Positions 11,783 to 25,397 of a stretch of DNA of 64,000 bases are shown one piece after another. The stretch is from Stercorarius parasiticus. Lineage: Eukaryota; Chordata; Aves; Charadriiformes; Stercorariidae. The notes below the pieces were generated by a model that was given only the letters and a program-made list of their open reading frames with translations, was not told the origin of the DNA and made no database searches. The position numbers and the translations under genes were made by a program. How positions within the stretch are numbered: the stretch's first letter is position 1; each line of letters starts with the position of its first letter. The stretch covers positions 280,855 through 344,854 of the forward strand of contig VWZL01003483.1 of the NCBI GenBank assembly GCA_013396915.1, given 5' to 3'.

Positions 11783-14697
11783 CTGGGCTTTGGACTGTAT
11801 TTCCTACCACCACTACCCTGGCTGGATTAACGCAGTCCTGCTCCACAACTACAGCACAACCTCTGGCTCTTAGGAGGGATCCAGAGAAGCCAAGGCAGCT
11901 CTCAGGGCCAGCCTATTGCAGCAGAGTGGCTGCACCACAAAATCTGTAGCAGAAGCTCAAGTTCCACTCATAAACAGCCATTCACGGCCACAGGTCCAAA
12001 TCACACTTCTATAATCATTCTTTATGCATTTTGACTAATAGACAAATAGCTATTAATGAAGCTATTACCAGGCTACTGGTCTCACTCCTCATTAAGACAA
12101 AGAGGCAGTTTTATTCCTTTCATGACATTATCTGCTGACAAACAGTGCAAAACATTTCACAAAAGAACAAAGCTTCTGTTTGTATTTTTGCAATAAATTT
12201 TCCTTACTTTTTTTTTTTCCTGGAATAAAAATACAGCAACTTCCAAAATAAGTACCACTCTATGTGTAAAAAATCAACCCCAGAATGCCACAAACCAAAA
12301 GAAATGCTGGTAGGAACCATCTTCCTTCTTGAGTGCTGAAGAAGTCTCAGATGACCTGTTACCTTGGGAGAGATGAATCCTTGCCAAGGAATCACTAGGA
12401 ACTGCTGACGCGAAACCAAAACCTTTACATGGATGTAGCATCAACAAGGCCTTAAATAAGCTGACAGGACTTCGAATGCGCTAACAAAGGAGATGTACCA
12501 AATAACAAGGCTTCTTTCTCTTTAGTACCTCCTCTGTTCCAAAGCACACTTTTGATTTGCTGCTCTATTTTCTTTTAACAAGACGGTTTAGTTCATTACT
12601 TCTTACATGACTAAAAGCAGCACATTGCTTTCCTTCTACAAAAGACAATAAATAACATTAAGGGAGTTATATGAGAGAAGGTAGAGCAACTTTACAACAG
12701 AAAGAACCTCATAATGACAGGATACAGGATAATAGTCTTAAAGCAACATCATAATAAAATGTATGGGGTTTACATAACACCCTTTTAGATTGATTTTTCT
12801 ACATTCCAAATGCTCCCATAACCATCTTTTGACATTTCTCCTGCACAGCTGGTTACACCATCCATAAGCAATCTCTGTCTGCCTGACAGTATTATTATTT
12901 TAAAAGCAATTTCTTTCACCTCCTTTCAACTAAGACTTACATTGAGCCTAATTGCCAGTTACCATCCTCTCTTCTAGAACAAGAAAATGTGATTTCCAAC
13001 CGTTTGAAATTCATCCTTATTGTAAACTACAATATAATCATAATGTTAGTATATGCACATTATAGGAATATGATTAGCAGAAGACAAAAAAAAGTGGGTG
13101 CCACGTGTTCTCAATGTCTAGCTTGAAATGTTAACTCCCAGATGAGCATAACCTTACGATAATAACACCATGTATATTACAAACAGAATTACCAGCAAGA
13201 GGCAAAAAAGGTATTAGTTACTTGCTTATGATTAATAAAGTAGTTAACAGAGAAGGAATATTTTTCTTGCTGGGTGCTCATTATGCATTTGATAATCTCT
13301 ATTTATAGGACAATGAAACATGGGGGTTATAAAATGCCATCTGTTGGTTTCTTTTTAATGTATAGGATTTCTGACTTCAGGAGCTGCAGTTCAACATGTT
13401 GGTAATGCTACAATATGTAATAGTAAAGCCTTTGGTTATGAGACCTTGAGCCATTAAGCAGCAAGAAGCAGGTTCGATAGATACCATGAATAGTATATCT
13501 CTTGTCTTCTTATTCTGATCTATTTAAAAAGCAATTTACATTTTCATGTAATTGATTTTGATCAGTCATTCAAATAGCATAACACACACAAAATGATACA
13601 TTGCAATGATCCACAAATGTGATAGAAGTGATTTTGTTCTTTGATCTCCACAAGAGAAGGTGTCTCATGAGAGAAGCTCACAGAGATCTAAAACTACTAC
13701 AGGCAAAACAGCAACTACTCTTTTTCTCTAAAAATAAAAACAAAACAAAAACACAGGCATAAAAAAAAATAAAATCTTTCTTAAAGTGCAAAGAGGTAGA
13801 ATCAGATGTATCTGCATTAAATTTGTCAGTACCATTTTTCTTACATATTAACCATGAAAATAAAGCACTCATAACGAAGGTTAACATTGGAGTGTATCAA
13901 CTGTAGTGAGTTTGACTGTTATTGACTTCTACACCTAAGTAAGTCACCAAATGGCCCAAATATCCAGAGCTTAGTTTCCCCTTAAGCATAAACTGCTGCT
14001 TTTCATGCAATTAATGACACTGTGATTCATTTTTTTTGAAATGGGTCACTGTATATTCATATCAGCATAAATTTGGAGGAGGTTATATCACTGGCTAAAG
14101 GTCTAATTAGGACTACTAACTCCAACAGGAACCATGAACACTAACCTGCTCATAGGGCAACCAAACACAGGAAGAAACAGCTAAGCACTGCCAGGGACAA
14201 TTTATACTTTGACAGTTTCTTAGGGATATCAACATACAATTTCTGTTTCCACTTTCAATTGCTTTCACCTCAGCTGCAGCCTCTGCTGTTGCCTCAGTCT
14301 TCCACCCCTGCGTTGCCACAGTTCTTCATTGTGTTCATCTCTCAGAGCCTGTCAGATAACTGGAAGCGTCAGCTGCCCAGGACAGGAGCTGTCATCTTTG
14401 CTATTTCTCTACAGCACTACAACAAAGCAGCCTGATGTCTGAACCAACAGGATTATAATGCCTTCCATCCCAGAATACAGGATTTGCTTCTCTCTTGGAG
14501 GTTAGATAAATGGTAGAAATCACTCCATTTCTACCAAAAATCAGGTTGCTGTTTCACTATTCACAGCTCTCAGTGTTAAGACAGGCTGACATAAGTATTT
14601 GAGGGAAATTGAAAAGTTTTGACAATAACTTTGCATTTGAATTTTTGATAAACAAAGAGCAACATGTGCTGCTTATAGCCTGGACTCAATCAGTCCT

Positions 14698-14726
14698 AAA
14701 AAAAGAAAAAAAAAAAAAAAAAAAAA
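14698..14726. repeat. Poly(A) tract, longest in the window
   Basis: Twenty-nine bases, all A except one G at 14705. It could be an old retroposed poly(A) tail, but upstream sequence resembles no repeat I know and there is no visible target duplication. Confidence 0.9.
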
Positions 14727-17047
14727 GCTGTTTCATGAAAGGGCAACCAGCAGAAAACCTCCAATATTGATCCTTTCAGTGATGCAACCAGAAAGCAAAC
14801 TGGTGTTCTCCCTTCTCTCAGAGACACAGTTTACAGGAAATGCTGGAATTTGGCCAGAAGATCAAGACCAAGTGCAAATGGACTGCAGCTTTTTAGGGTG
14901 GATATGGAGAAGTTCGTATTTGTGTCCTACAGCTGCCTTACGAAGGAAACCATATTGTTTTTCTAGGCAACCCACTGTCAGTGAGGTATTCTTAGAAAAC
15001 TCAGTGTTAAGCTAATGGCAGCCAAGTTTAGCAGAAGATCAGGGCAATTCAGTAAACCATGTCAGCACAAATCACACCAACTTCACTTAGTTTATGAAAC
15101 GTGATGCACTAATAAGCAGAGGAACAATGAATAATACCAAGACGAGCTGAAATTAGGAACTAAAATGCTTTCAGGTGGCACAAATAATTCTAAAATAAAA
15201 ATCGAAAAACATTGCCTGTAATTTACTTAAATGCCACTACCTAAAGTTTGTTCAAACTCATTTAAATGAATGGTAGTTATCTCTAGATGCAGCAAATAAA
15301 TATTTATCAATGTACCCTCATGTTGAAATCTGCCTTAAATGGAAACACAAATAGATGTTTTCACCTCTTTGGAGAATATATAGTCATGATTCAGCTTATG
15401 CTTGCTAATAATATCTCTTTCTCTTTTTCCCCTCCTCTCGTATGTTAGATTAAAGGCTGCTTTTCTATCATTTACCACAGAATATTTCAGTAGTAACTGG
15501 TGGTATGTTTGTTAGAGCAATGTTACAGGTTATGCAACATTTTTTCATTCCTGTATTTTGCTTTGTGCTTTTGCAGTAGCCTAGAATCCCCATATGCTTT
15601 ATCTTTAAAAAGACACAGAGCTCCCTAAATGGAGCCCTAGAGGACAATACTATCCATGCTTAGCTGCGAGAGACAGTTCTCTGGAGGTATTTTGGGTCAT
15701 TTTAATTAAATTGTTCTAAAGGTCACCAAGGGACATCAGACATCAATGAGCCAAATACTGAGTGGCTCCCACTGCCTGGAACTTCTAATGAGCAGGAGCC
15801 CTGTAATTAAACAGTTATAAAAATTGGATTCTTTTTAATCTATCTGAATGGAAAGGCAAATAGGGCCTTGTACATGTCCAGAAAGAAAGAGGATCCCCCT
15901 TAGTACCATACAGAGTGTCCAATTCAACAGTAGCATGCTTGGAAAGATGAAAAGTAAAGTACAAGGGAGTTTATTTACAGGCTATACCTTGAGCCTTGTT
16001 GAGTTGAAACAGCAAGGTGAAGAGCACACACAGAGCTCCCTTTGGCTGAAATTCTGCTCAGGCAGAAACTTGCTGCCTTGATCTCTCCCTCACTCCTTTC
16101 AAGGGCTCCCAAAAACAGTAAAGCAGAGCCATCTGGTTAACACACTTCCTTCCCATACATCCTTTTCCCTCAGCCCCTGCACATTACACTTTGGAACCTG
16201 CCATCCCTTAGACCTCTCGGCTTGAAAAACGTGACTTTGCTGTAAATTTTCCCTTTGATCAGTTGCTCTAACCAGAAAGGATGCAAGGATCTAGCAGCCC
16301 AAGCAGCTCTGACAGCCACTATTGCTTGGCATCTTTAATCATCCCCAAAGACAGTTTCATTATGGGCCTCTATAACTCAATGACCTTTAATACACAAGTC
16401 AAGTCCTTCTCTTCTTTTACTGTAAGGAATATTAACTGCAGATCAAACAGTCTAAGGTGAATGAAAAGATAATTAAAGCACTTACTTCCAACCCTAAGAA
16501 GTGAAAAATGCATGTCTTATTTTCAAAACGTGAGCGATTGTAGTAAAGTGGCTTAAAGAAAGCCCTTATTTATTTGCAAGTTGTAACAGTTTTACAAAAA
16601 ATGTCTTCCTGAAATCCAGTACTAATGTGGCCATCACTCACACTTTATTTTCACAAGTTTAAATCACAGTTGCACAGGGAGACATTTGTTTCTGTTGATG
16701 CCTTCAGACAATGTGGCATACCAAGTCACCAAATGGGAGAAGGAAACAAGATCACTCAATCAGTTCCTTGAAATAGATCTCTCATTTGTGATACTTACTT
16801 TAACAAGTAAAATACCTTATGCTGTTAGATACTTTAGGCACCAACACAATTCTTTAACAGGTTATGAAGCACAACTTCCGTAACAGTGGTCAAAGAAATC
16901 CTAGGAAACAGAGAACTTTTATATGGCTCTTGAATCCAGACGCCGTAAGTTTGGCCACACTAGACTCTACTGTGAAACAGTTCATAAAGCACATCAGGGA
17001 ATTTCTAAATTCATTCCCCAATTTCATATTACATAGCTGGCACAATT

Positions 17048-17061
17048 AAAAAAAAAAAAAA
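17048..17061. repeat. Poly(A) tract
   Basis: Fourteen A in a row, without a recognisable element body. Confidence 0.85.
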
Positions 17062-20000
17062 GTCTTCAGAAGACAAAGCAAAAACTTTCCTAATTAAAAA
17101 GAGGGCAACTGATAGTTTCCTCATAGTAAAATAAAAGTATGTTATATCCTCAAATAACTATTTCTAGTCATAAAGCATACCCAAAACCAGCCCTGCTCCT
17201 TATGCACTCAGTGTCAGTAGATTTTCACTTGTCTTTTTTTGAACTCTTTAGCAAGTACAGTTTAAACTCTGTTATTCAATGAACGTCATTAAAAAAAACC
17301 TATCCTCAGATTTCTGATGTACGTAGCAAATACATGCTTTAAAGAAAGGCATAACTTCACCCACCCCATGTGCTGGACTACCCACTGGGCAGAAAGCTAG
17401 AATGGACTTCTCCAGGGAAGCCTTGCATTCCCCACGGAAACGTCAGTTCTGCACTAAGAGATCTGTGAAGTCCTAGAGAAACTATGAAAAGGTGGGTTTC
17501 ATAGTCACAGACACAGACCTTAAAAACCTAATGTCTTCCAAGAAAGGCATTCCTTTATTTTGTTTTCTTGCATAGAAATGCTATGTAATTTAAAGGAATT
17601 TACTTCTAGAGGAGGAAAAAGATATTAAGATTTCAGGCCTGTAGTTTAAATGGATGAGGCTACACTAACACAAGGATATGGGGAAGAAAAATTCTGAATA
17701 CTTATCCATAAATCCCCAACCTAATCTTGTTGGTGTGAATACTCCCTCTGTAAAGGAATAAATAAGTCAGAGTTAACCTTCCAGCAGTGACTTTATGAGG
17801 TCTATGTCCAAAACCCCTATCCAAATAGAGCTTTGCAAGAGTTTACATCTTGCAGTCCAAACCAGGTTGCTTCATAGAGGAATATTCTACGTAATTAGAT
17901 ACGTGCCTCCATGTAATAACAGATATGTCTAAGCTATAGCAATTCAGAACCAAGTTTAGATACTGAACAACTGGAATCCAGCAGTATTTGCCTCCAGAAT
18001 TCAGATTCATCCTTAGCTGTGGCAGATATACAATCAGGACATTTCATAACTGCTTTTCAAAACCTTATTACAACTACACAGTTCAATAGTCTTAAAATAA
18101 ATAGTGCATCATCAGCTAAGTATTGAAATAAATATTTCACCACTTTACGCATCATCAGCCTCATTTCAATGCATGGTAGGTCATCAACATTTTGACTCAC
18201 AGCCCAACTTCAGTAGCACTAAATGTCTAAGTGCCACATATGCTAGATTAGTTTCACGTGTACATTCCTTATCATGAATGGTAGGCAGAACTTTGCTGAA
18301 GATAACTGGAGCTCAGGTAGGATGTTCCAGGAAAAGCAAAAGGAAAAAAAAAAGTGCAGGAGGAACACCATGATCAAGTACCTTGGCCTAATGTTCTCCA
18401 TTAAGAACAGGAGTTTTGCATGACATTTCATAGAATGCTTCCTAAAAATGTATGGTCAGTTTGAATTTCTAAGTTAAGATAATAATTTTTTAAAAGTGAA
18501 AAAGTTTATCTCTTCTTTAACTCCCTGAGGTAACATTATGTCCTAAGATAGTCTTGAGAGGAATGCAATGAGTAAACATGAACAAGTCCTTCAGCATCTG
18601 TACATTCATTTCCCATTTCTGAAACAGGAATAATGATACCTCTATTTTCAATCATGTTAATACCTATCAAAGTGTGCTTGCCATTACAAATACAGATAAC
18701 GATTTTGTCCTCTAAATTCTTCCACTTCATTCCTATGTTACTGCAGTGTAACTAGGTTTACAATATAATTTTATGATTTTTCCAGACTAGCTTTACCTAT
18801 TTCAAAAGTTAAATCATCATTGATGATCAGCTGTTTACATCAAGTGAAATAATTTTCCAACGGTGTTTCTGTCTTTAAAGGTTCACTTTTTCTATTCCTA
18901 GTTCCCAGGAAGGAGTCATCACATAACTACACAGACAAACACGTATGATCAGGGGAAGCTTAAAGGTGAAAAATTCACTTTGCTCCAACACATTTTTTGA
19001 GGAATATTCTTCTAAATTCAAAACCCAAACCAAAACAACAAGCAGAAAGAAAATTACTCTGTCCAAAGTATCACCTGAAAGAATATTACCTTTACTATGC
19101 AAGCTCCCAAATGAAACAAAGCTAGGACATTTCTAGTGTATTTCTGTTCATGTTATTTCCAGGCTACCATGAACATGACTGTGGTGGCACTGCGTGGCCA
19201 GTAGGTAGATGAGGAATCTTCTGAGACAGCTCCCTGGCTATTCTGCTGGCCCTTAGCCTGTTCCAGCTAGTTACCGGCTCACTAAAATTCAAGGAGTTTA
19301 GCACCTTTTCTACTAGGCCACCTCTTTCTGAAGGAGTCCTAAGGACAGTTATCAAACTCCTGGCCAGCAAGGATCATCAGCAACTCAGGAAAGACAGGTT
19401 GAATACAGTTTTGAAAGAAGCAGACTCCAGAAGTCATAACCAGAGTATCCTAAAATAGCTAACCAACATTTCATCTCCTCTTTCTGAGGCAGACTGTGAG
19501 ACTGCTCTTAGCATATACCTTCCATGTACTTGGCCCTTGTAATCTAGGTATGGACTTAGAATAAACCAGAGGACTTCTTAGTTAATTATCTCTTTCTAGT
19601 GATGGATGAGAATCAGACGCCTCGTAATAATGCTGCTATTATTAGCTTGATTAGCTGCCTTTGATACTGTCACAGAAGCATACAGGTTATCTCTAATCTG
19701 ATTTATCTTGTCCAGAAAATAAATTGACTTCCTTAGAGTAGGAAGGCCTCAGAGCCGAGTCACCTACACACCGCAGCAGACAGCAATAGGTCCTGCCCTT
19801 CAAGTGAGAAATCGAGCTCCAGTAAAGCAGCTCACTTTGTTCTTTCTTCCCACAGCTGGCAGGAAGGATGAGGAGAGGTGAGTCCAAGTTGAATAAAATA
19901 TTTTTTGTCCCAGAACTAAGCACAGTGAACATTTTATATGTACTTTTGAAACTAAATGCCATGTTAAAACAATTTTGGTTTTTTTTGAAGTGCAGTGGCA

Positions 20001-22346
20001 AATGAAATGGTCTGACCAAAATTATCTGTGTCTTTTCCCTCCCAACTCACAAAAAACCTACATGAAGTCACATCACACAGATTGTTTTTGCTTGACTCAG
20101 TCACACATTTTCAGGGGAAGGGAAATTTAAAAAAAAAGAAAAAGGAGAGTCAGAAAGATAAAGACTTTGGTGCAGTTTAAGTTTTCTTTTGAGAGTTTTC
20201 ATTCTTTTCACTTCAGACGTTTCTGCTGACAGTCACGGACATGGGCTTCTTTTTTTTCCCCACTAAAGGTTTCACAACACCAGTTTGAAGTGGCTGGTGA
20301 GTGACAAGGGGCCTAGGCAAGGAACACAAATGCCAGTGTTTTTTGTTTACTGACTCATGTCAGCTTTACAGCTTTACCTTGTCTGACTTGCACAGTACAG
20401 CTCAGGACCAGTGTTCATGCCTTGCTGAAATAAAGATGGAGGTGAAAATGAGACAGCCACCTTTCAGGTAAAACTAAGTCACAGCAGACTAGTAGAAGAG
20501 AACCAGAGGTAGCTGTGGTCCTCCAAAGAAAAGGGACTGAATCAGTTAGTTAATTTCAGCCACCACATTACAGCAACAGTCTGGTCAGCTTCTCCTATAA
20601 CCTGTATTTTAAATGCAGACTTTCCCATTGTTACCTACACTTTCATCACCTCAAGACTGAGGATGTTAAGAGCACATCCCAGATGGGACTTCACCTGAGA
20701 ATCATTGGATGACTGAAGCAGAGTAGATACTTCACTGCCATGCGCTGATGTCAGTGCTCAAGTAACAGCTCTGACTACACTAAACTATACTGCCTTACAC
20801 AGCCAAAGCCCATCCTTCAAAAGAAAAAATTTGGGTCCATCTACCATGTTCCTAGGACTGTGGTGAGCCAAGACGAGCAAGCTGAATGCTCCTTCCACAC
20901 CCACATATGTGCCTGCTGATGTGGACTGAGCATCCTTCAGAACTGGCCTCTTGCCCTAGGGAATTTCTGGCTGAACTGCAGAAGACAACAATATATTATT
21001 AAGGCTTTGGAGAACGGAAGCTTGCATTTTCCAGAATAAGAGAAAGGTAGAAAGGAGTTTCTTTAAGTGCTTGCTGGTTGAATTCTTGTGGAAATGATTA
21101 CTGCCATGGTGCTGAGTGTTTTTTGTATTATTAATGATTTCTCAGAACTTCACAGGTGTTTCATTTTAAATCTAAAATAAATAAGGATGCCTTAAACTAT
21201 GTCTACTGATAACATCCAATTTAGATGCATGCTAACGCATTCTTTTTGGGGTTTTATCAAAATATAAAATGCCCGGTAACCCAGATTTGATATTTTATGC
21301 AGAACTATTCCAAGAAAATCTTGCAGTGATGCATCTGGTTTATCTGCTCCCTTCCTGGTAAATACCAAGCCCTTTTTATAAATAGAGACATTTTGGATGG
21401 AAGGCTGAGGAGCTACAGTGCAACAGTGCCATCCCCTGTCTGCAAAAATCATTGTCTCTCTCAGAAAAGCCAAGGACTAAAACGCTCCACCAGTACCTGC
21501 TGCAACTCGATGGAAGGTTACCGGAGAATGGCAACGTCAGTGCCGTGAGCACTGCATCGTAGTAATCCTGCTGGGGAATTTCACTGTACAACCTCAGTTC
21601 TGAAAGAAGTTCCTACCTAACCAGCGCCATCAGCTTTATGTCATAATAAATTGCAAGAGGTTCCACAAATTTTACATTTAAACTCAGTCCTCAGGGTATT
21701 ATCCAGCATGCAGTCTGGGGCAGGGGAAGCAATTTGCATCTTTTTGTAGTAAGCAGAAAGGAGAATTTCCCACACACTTCTAGAAAACCCTGAAGAAAAT
21801 CTGTTCATCTATACTACTGCTTTGCGCATCCACTCCTGTTTCTACTGGAAACAATGAACACTTATTATTAAGTGTCCAAGCACCATACCAGCTTAACACC
21901 ACACAGATGAACATACATAGTCTAAAAACTGAATTAGAATGGAACATTGTAACACAAACCAGGAGTCTGAAGAAACTTAGGAGTAAGCAGTCAGAGGTAT
22001 GCTTAAAGGTATTTCTCCCCAGAATTTTGGCAGCTGTTGCATACACAATTAGTATTTTTCATTTATAGGACTCCCAGAGGGACTTCCACGGGTTAAGGGC
22101 ACAGGCAAGACACATTTGTTCTGATCCCTTCTTTTTTGTCTATTTTAGGTGCTAACTTTCATCCTTTCCACAGTAATAGGACAAGAACAAGAAGAAACTG
22201 TAATTAAGCAACAAGCTGACCGTGAAATTAGTCATGCACAGTTACTAATTCCCTGCACTTGGCAGTAGAAATTCAAGCTGACCATTCTTTACTGGAGCTA
22301 GGAACAACTTATGTGCCATCTACAAATGTCTCCTTCTCTGAAGATT

Positions 22347-22377
22347 AAAAAAAATAAAATTAAAATTAAAAAAAAAT
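22347..22377. repeat. A/T-rich low-complexity tract
   Basis: Repeated units of TAAAAT and AATTAAAA, wholly A/T. Ordinary low-complexity sequence. Confidence 0.8.
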
Positions 22378-22685
22378 ATCCTATGCTGATATCCATATTT
22401 GCAAAGAGAAAAAAAGAAAACAAGCCAAAAAACCTCCCAAAATTACCCACACCACACAACTAGTATATTGCACTATTGGTGTCTATTTCCTAAACATATC
22501 TCAAGTGCAAGTAAAGCCAGAGCCGTTTGCATAACCTCCTCCAATATTCACTTCTTCCAGTATAATACTACATCAGTCCTGCAAACCAAGCACAGGCCTA
22601 CCTTCTAAAGAGAGGGAAGTCTTTTATCTCTTACGTGCCATCAATCCTCTAGTACAGACTACCACATGATTACTTTAAGGGAATG

Positions 22686-23048
22686 TTAAATCTTAGATCT
22701 CAAAGGTTGTTTACCCTGATTACACTGTTTCGAACAACAGAGTTCAAAACCATCTTTAAAGCAGCTGCAGGTCTGTTTTGTTGTGTTTTTCATATCATCT
22801 TTATTCTGGCCACTTCCACTGAACAAGTACAGGGAACTACAGCCTTTTAAATCACTGGAGTTCAAAGTTTTGCCTCTCTCAATTAGTCTCTTGGGAAACT
22901 GCTGCTGCAGCATAACTGCAGATTTTGCAGTTCTTACGCTGCTGCCCTGTAATTCCCTTGCTTCATTAGGAATAAATGAAATGTCAACGACCTGCTTCTC
23001 CCTTGGCTTATCTACACCCACACTACCCTCCTTGAGGGGACCAGTCAT
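22686..23048 (-). CDS. Unrecognised 120-codon open frame, possible exon
   Basis: An open frame of 120 codons on the minus strand. The peptide is mixed and hydrophilic, with a Q-rich point (MLQQQFPKR) and a cysteine-rich end (CSCFKDGFELCCSKQC). I recognise no domain, signal peptide or membrane segment. An in-frame stop lies just upstream of the first ATG, and the strongest nearby acceptor-like site is not in a clean position, so exon borders are uncertain. The complementary strand is also open for 113 codons, which weakens the coding case. Chance alone gives several open frames of this size in AT-rich DNA of this length. Alternatives are a non-coding transcript or nothing. Confidence 0.15.
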   Translation of the reverse strand: MTGPLKEGSVGVDKPREKQVVDISFIPNEARELQGSSVRTAKSAVMLQQQFPKRLIERGKTLNSSDLKGCSSLYLFSGSGQNKDDMKNTTKQTCSCFKDGFELCCSKQCNQGKQPLRSKI

Positions 23049-23375
23049 ACGACTTCACTGGGGCCCAGTCATCCCTGCCAAGCCAGGTTGCAGACGTCCT
23101 TTTCATGTTTCTTCAGGGCAATAGCAAAAAAAACATACCAAGAAAAGCAGAAAAGCCACCTTACTCTTCATTCACTGCTGTCCCTACAATAGTTTCAAGA
23201 AACCTCAGCTTTCTTCTTTGTGATTATAGGTCCTTGTAGTAAAACGATTTTCTAGATAACCAGACAGCATACCAGGTTCAACTTGCTATTAATGCTCCAG
23301 TTTCAATCTGCAGCTGGTATTAGCTCAAAGCTCATAAAGCAACTCCATGGGGATGTGATAAAAATGACAGACATT

Positions 23376-23424
23376 GCCTGAAATATTTTATTTCTTATTT
23401 TCATAAGCCTGAAATATTTTATTT
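23376..23424. repeat. Short direct repeat, 18 bp, two copies
   Basis: GCCTGAAATATTTTATTT occurs at 23376-23393 and again, identical, at 23407-23424, 31 bases apart start to start. This looks like a local duplication with partial loss of similarity between the copies. Confidence 0.85.
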
Positions 23425-23646
23425 GAATATTATCTATATTAGAAGTAGCATCTGATATCTATCTAATATCTGAGCTTGCACTGAGCAAGTCAGCTTCCAC
23501 TTTGTTGTGAACAGGTTATTATAATCAAAACTAACTGCTAGAGCCCTGCCACAAAAGAAGGCGGGGGTGGGGGGAAGACAAAACAAAACCAAACCTAATC
23601 TCTAAAATTAATAAATTGCCAATTAACATGTAATAGTTAATTTTAC

Positions 23647-23732
23647 CTTGGATATAACTGGTCACCTCTACCTTTTGTGAAGGCTGATGCGACCTCTTCC
23701 TCCTCAAACATTTTGCTATTACCTTGAGTTAA
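23647..23732 (-). CDS. Weak candidate exon on the minus strand
   Basis: An 86-base open segment on the minus strand. It has an acceptor-like AG at 23733-23734 and a donor reading CCAAG|GTAAAA at 23647/23646. It includes MFEEEEVASAFTKGRGDQLY, with an A at -3 of the ATG, so it could also be a first coding exon. The polypyrimidine tract is poor and no family is recognised. Many segments of this quality are expected by chance. Confidence 0.12.
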
Positions 23733-24816
23733 CTATCTTAAGCTAACAACTGGTTTAAAACAACTGTAAAAGCTCTCTGTAACAAGTGGCTCTGTGGAAA
23801 GTCTCAAACTACCAAGAATTTAAGATCAGCCCATCCAAATAAACAGAAATCAATGACCAGTCATACACAAGCAAGAAAACTACAGACAAACTGATATGAC
23901 TGAGAACTAGTTATGCCACCTATCTCAAAGAGGCAGGTTCATCAGTTATAATTTAATGAGGAAATATCGCTACAGGAGTTACCAGGTGCTGCTGTTGAAA
24001 ATGCTCATTTTATTAGAGAAATTACATCCACACTTTGAAGAGATACTGTCTTGTTAAACTCCCTCTTAGATATAGTCTTGGAGCAGGATTATGCTAGGAA
24101 AAAAGTAGTCTTAACACTTCTACCAAATTTCATGTCATGCTTCTGAGCAACCCTACTCCTAGACTGAATTTGTAGGAAGACTTGTTTACCTTATACTAAC
24201 AAAATACAGAGATTTTGTCTCTAACATAGAAAATTGACTTAGGGAGCCCAAACTACAGGACAAAACTGAGGAACAAGATGAAGCCCATGCTATAGCCTAG
24301 ACCCAAGAAGCAGCAAACTATTTCCACCAGGTTAACAGAATTACCTGGTTAGTTCTGAGGCTTTCTTCTTCATGTGGGGTTCCTTTGTAGGATATTCATA
24401 CTTGGTGGTTATTACACAGAAGAGAGACCATTTTTTGAGATATGGAATAAGAGTTTTTTCCCCCCTTACAAAAGTTCATTACTTTTTCATTTCTGAACAA
24501 GCAGCCTAATCATCATCTTCATTGAAGAAAATACAAAATTGAGGCCCACATGGAATTACAATTTTTCTTAGTTCAATATTGTGTGTCATGGTGTGCCTAA
24601 ATAAATTACCCTAGAAGCTGGCAAAGGCATGGAAGGCCTTTATCTCTGTCCAATCAGCATACGTTGAAACAACTTTTTCCAAAGCAACTGATTTTTAACT
24701 CCCTAGAAACAGAACCTCCAACAGGGGTTGTACAAAAGTGACATTTGGATCCAGGATCACAAAAATTCTTCTTTAACATCTTCTGTGGTTAATTTAATGT
24801 ACATGACACCACTTGG

Positions 24817-24909
24817 AAAAACAAACAAACAAAAAAAAAAACCCAAACCCCAACAAAACACAAACAAAAAAACCCAACACAAACAACACACCAAAAACCA
24901 AACCCTAAA
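24817..24909. repeat. A/C-rich low-complexity tract
   Basis: About 90 bases almost wholly A and C: AAAC/CAAA units, an A tract, then ACCCAAACC-type units. It translates to K/N/Q/T-rich peptide in all plus frames, which is an artefact of composition. Confidence 0.9.
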
Positions 24910-25366
24910 GAATTCCATCACCTTACCAAACTGAAGAAATGTTTCAGAAGAGAAAGGTGGAACACAGAACCTCTTCCAGCAGATCCCCTGTTATATATTC
25001 ATTGCTGCTATTCAAACAGTGAAGAAAAGTATTTCCCAAAGAAACATTCATATGAATTTTATATGGCCAATCCATTTCCACACTCAGTTGATTCTGGGTA
25101 GAATACTGTTATTTTTGCACTGGGTAGAACAAGGTCTACTTTAACCCAGTTCTCTTCAAAGCTAAAGCAATCTTGCTGGCAGAGAACTTAGCCTTCAAAA
25201 GTTGTCAAGATGAAGCCATCAAGAAGGAAGAGTAAAATATCGTATGAGTATATCATGTGCCTCTCTGTTTCATCTTTAAAATACTGGTATTGTGCTAGCA
25301 GTCACAGATTCTGTTCCAGAAAACAGAAAATAGGAGCTCTTACCAGAGAATCTACTAGCAGCATTT

Positions 25367-25397
25367 AAAAAAAAAAAAAAAAAAGACAGACAGACAA
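25367..25397. repeat. Poly(A) followed by (GACA)n
   Basis: Eighteen A at 25367-25384, then about three GACA units. A tetranucleotide array growing at the edge of an A tract is a common origin of microsatellites. Confidence 0.85.

Larger units (their letters stand above)
11791..22680. other. Non-coding stretch without recognisable genes
   Basis: No convincing exon, RNA or transposon. The open segment at about 19164-19370 (minus) has a pyrimidine-rich CTTAG acceptor-like border and a short protein-like run, but no good donor, so I do not call it. The segment 15690-15840 carries several TAATTAA-type motifs close together and is one of the more regulatory-looking pieces. The remainder is AT-rich single-copy sequence with occasional A tracts. 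Confidence 0.5.

Noticed and set aside
18428..18436. CATAGAATG motif that resembles the CR1 LINE 3' end
   Set aside because: It is a single unit without the tandem ATTCTATG repeats or the conserved CR1 3' region.
19164..19370. Minus-strand open segment with a protein-like run
   Set aside because: The acceptor is acceptable, but the only donors are poor, and no family is recognised.
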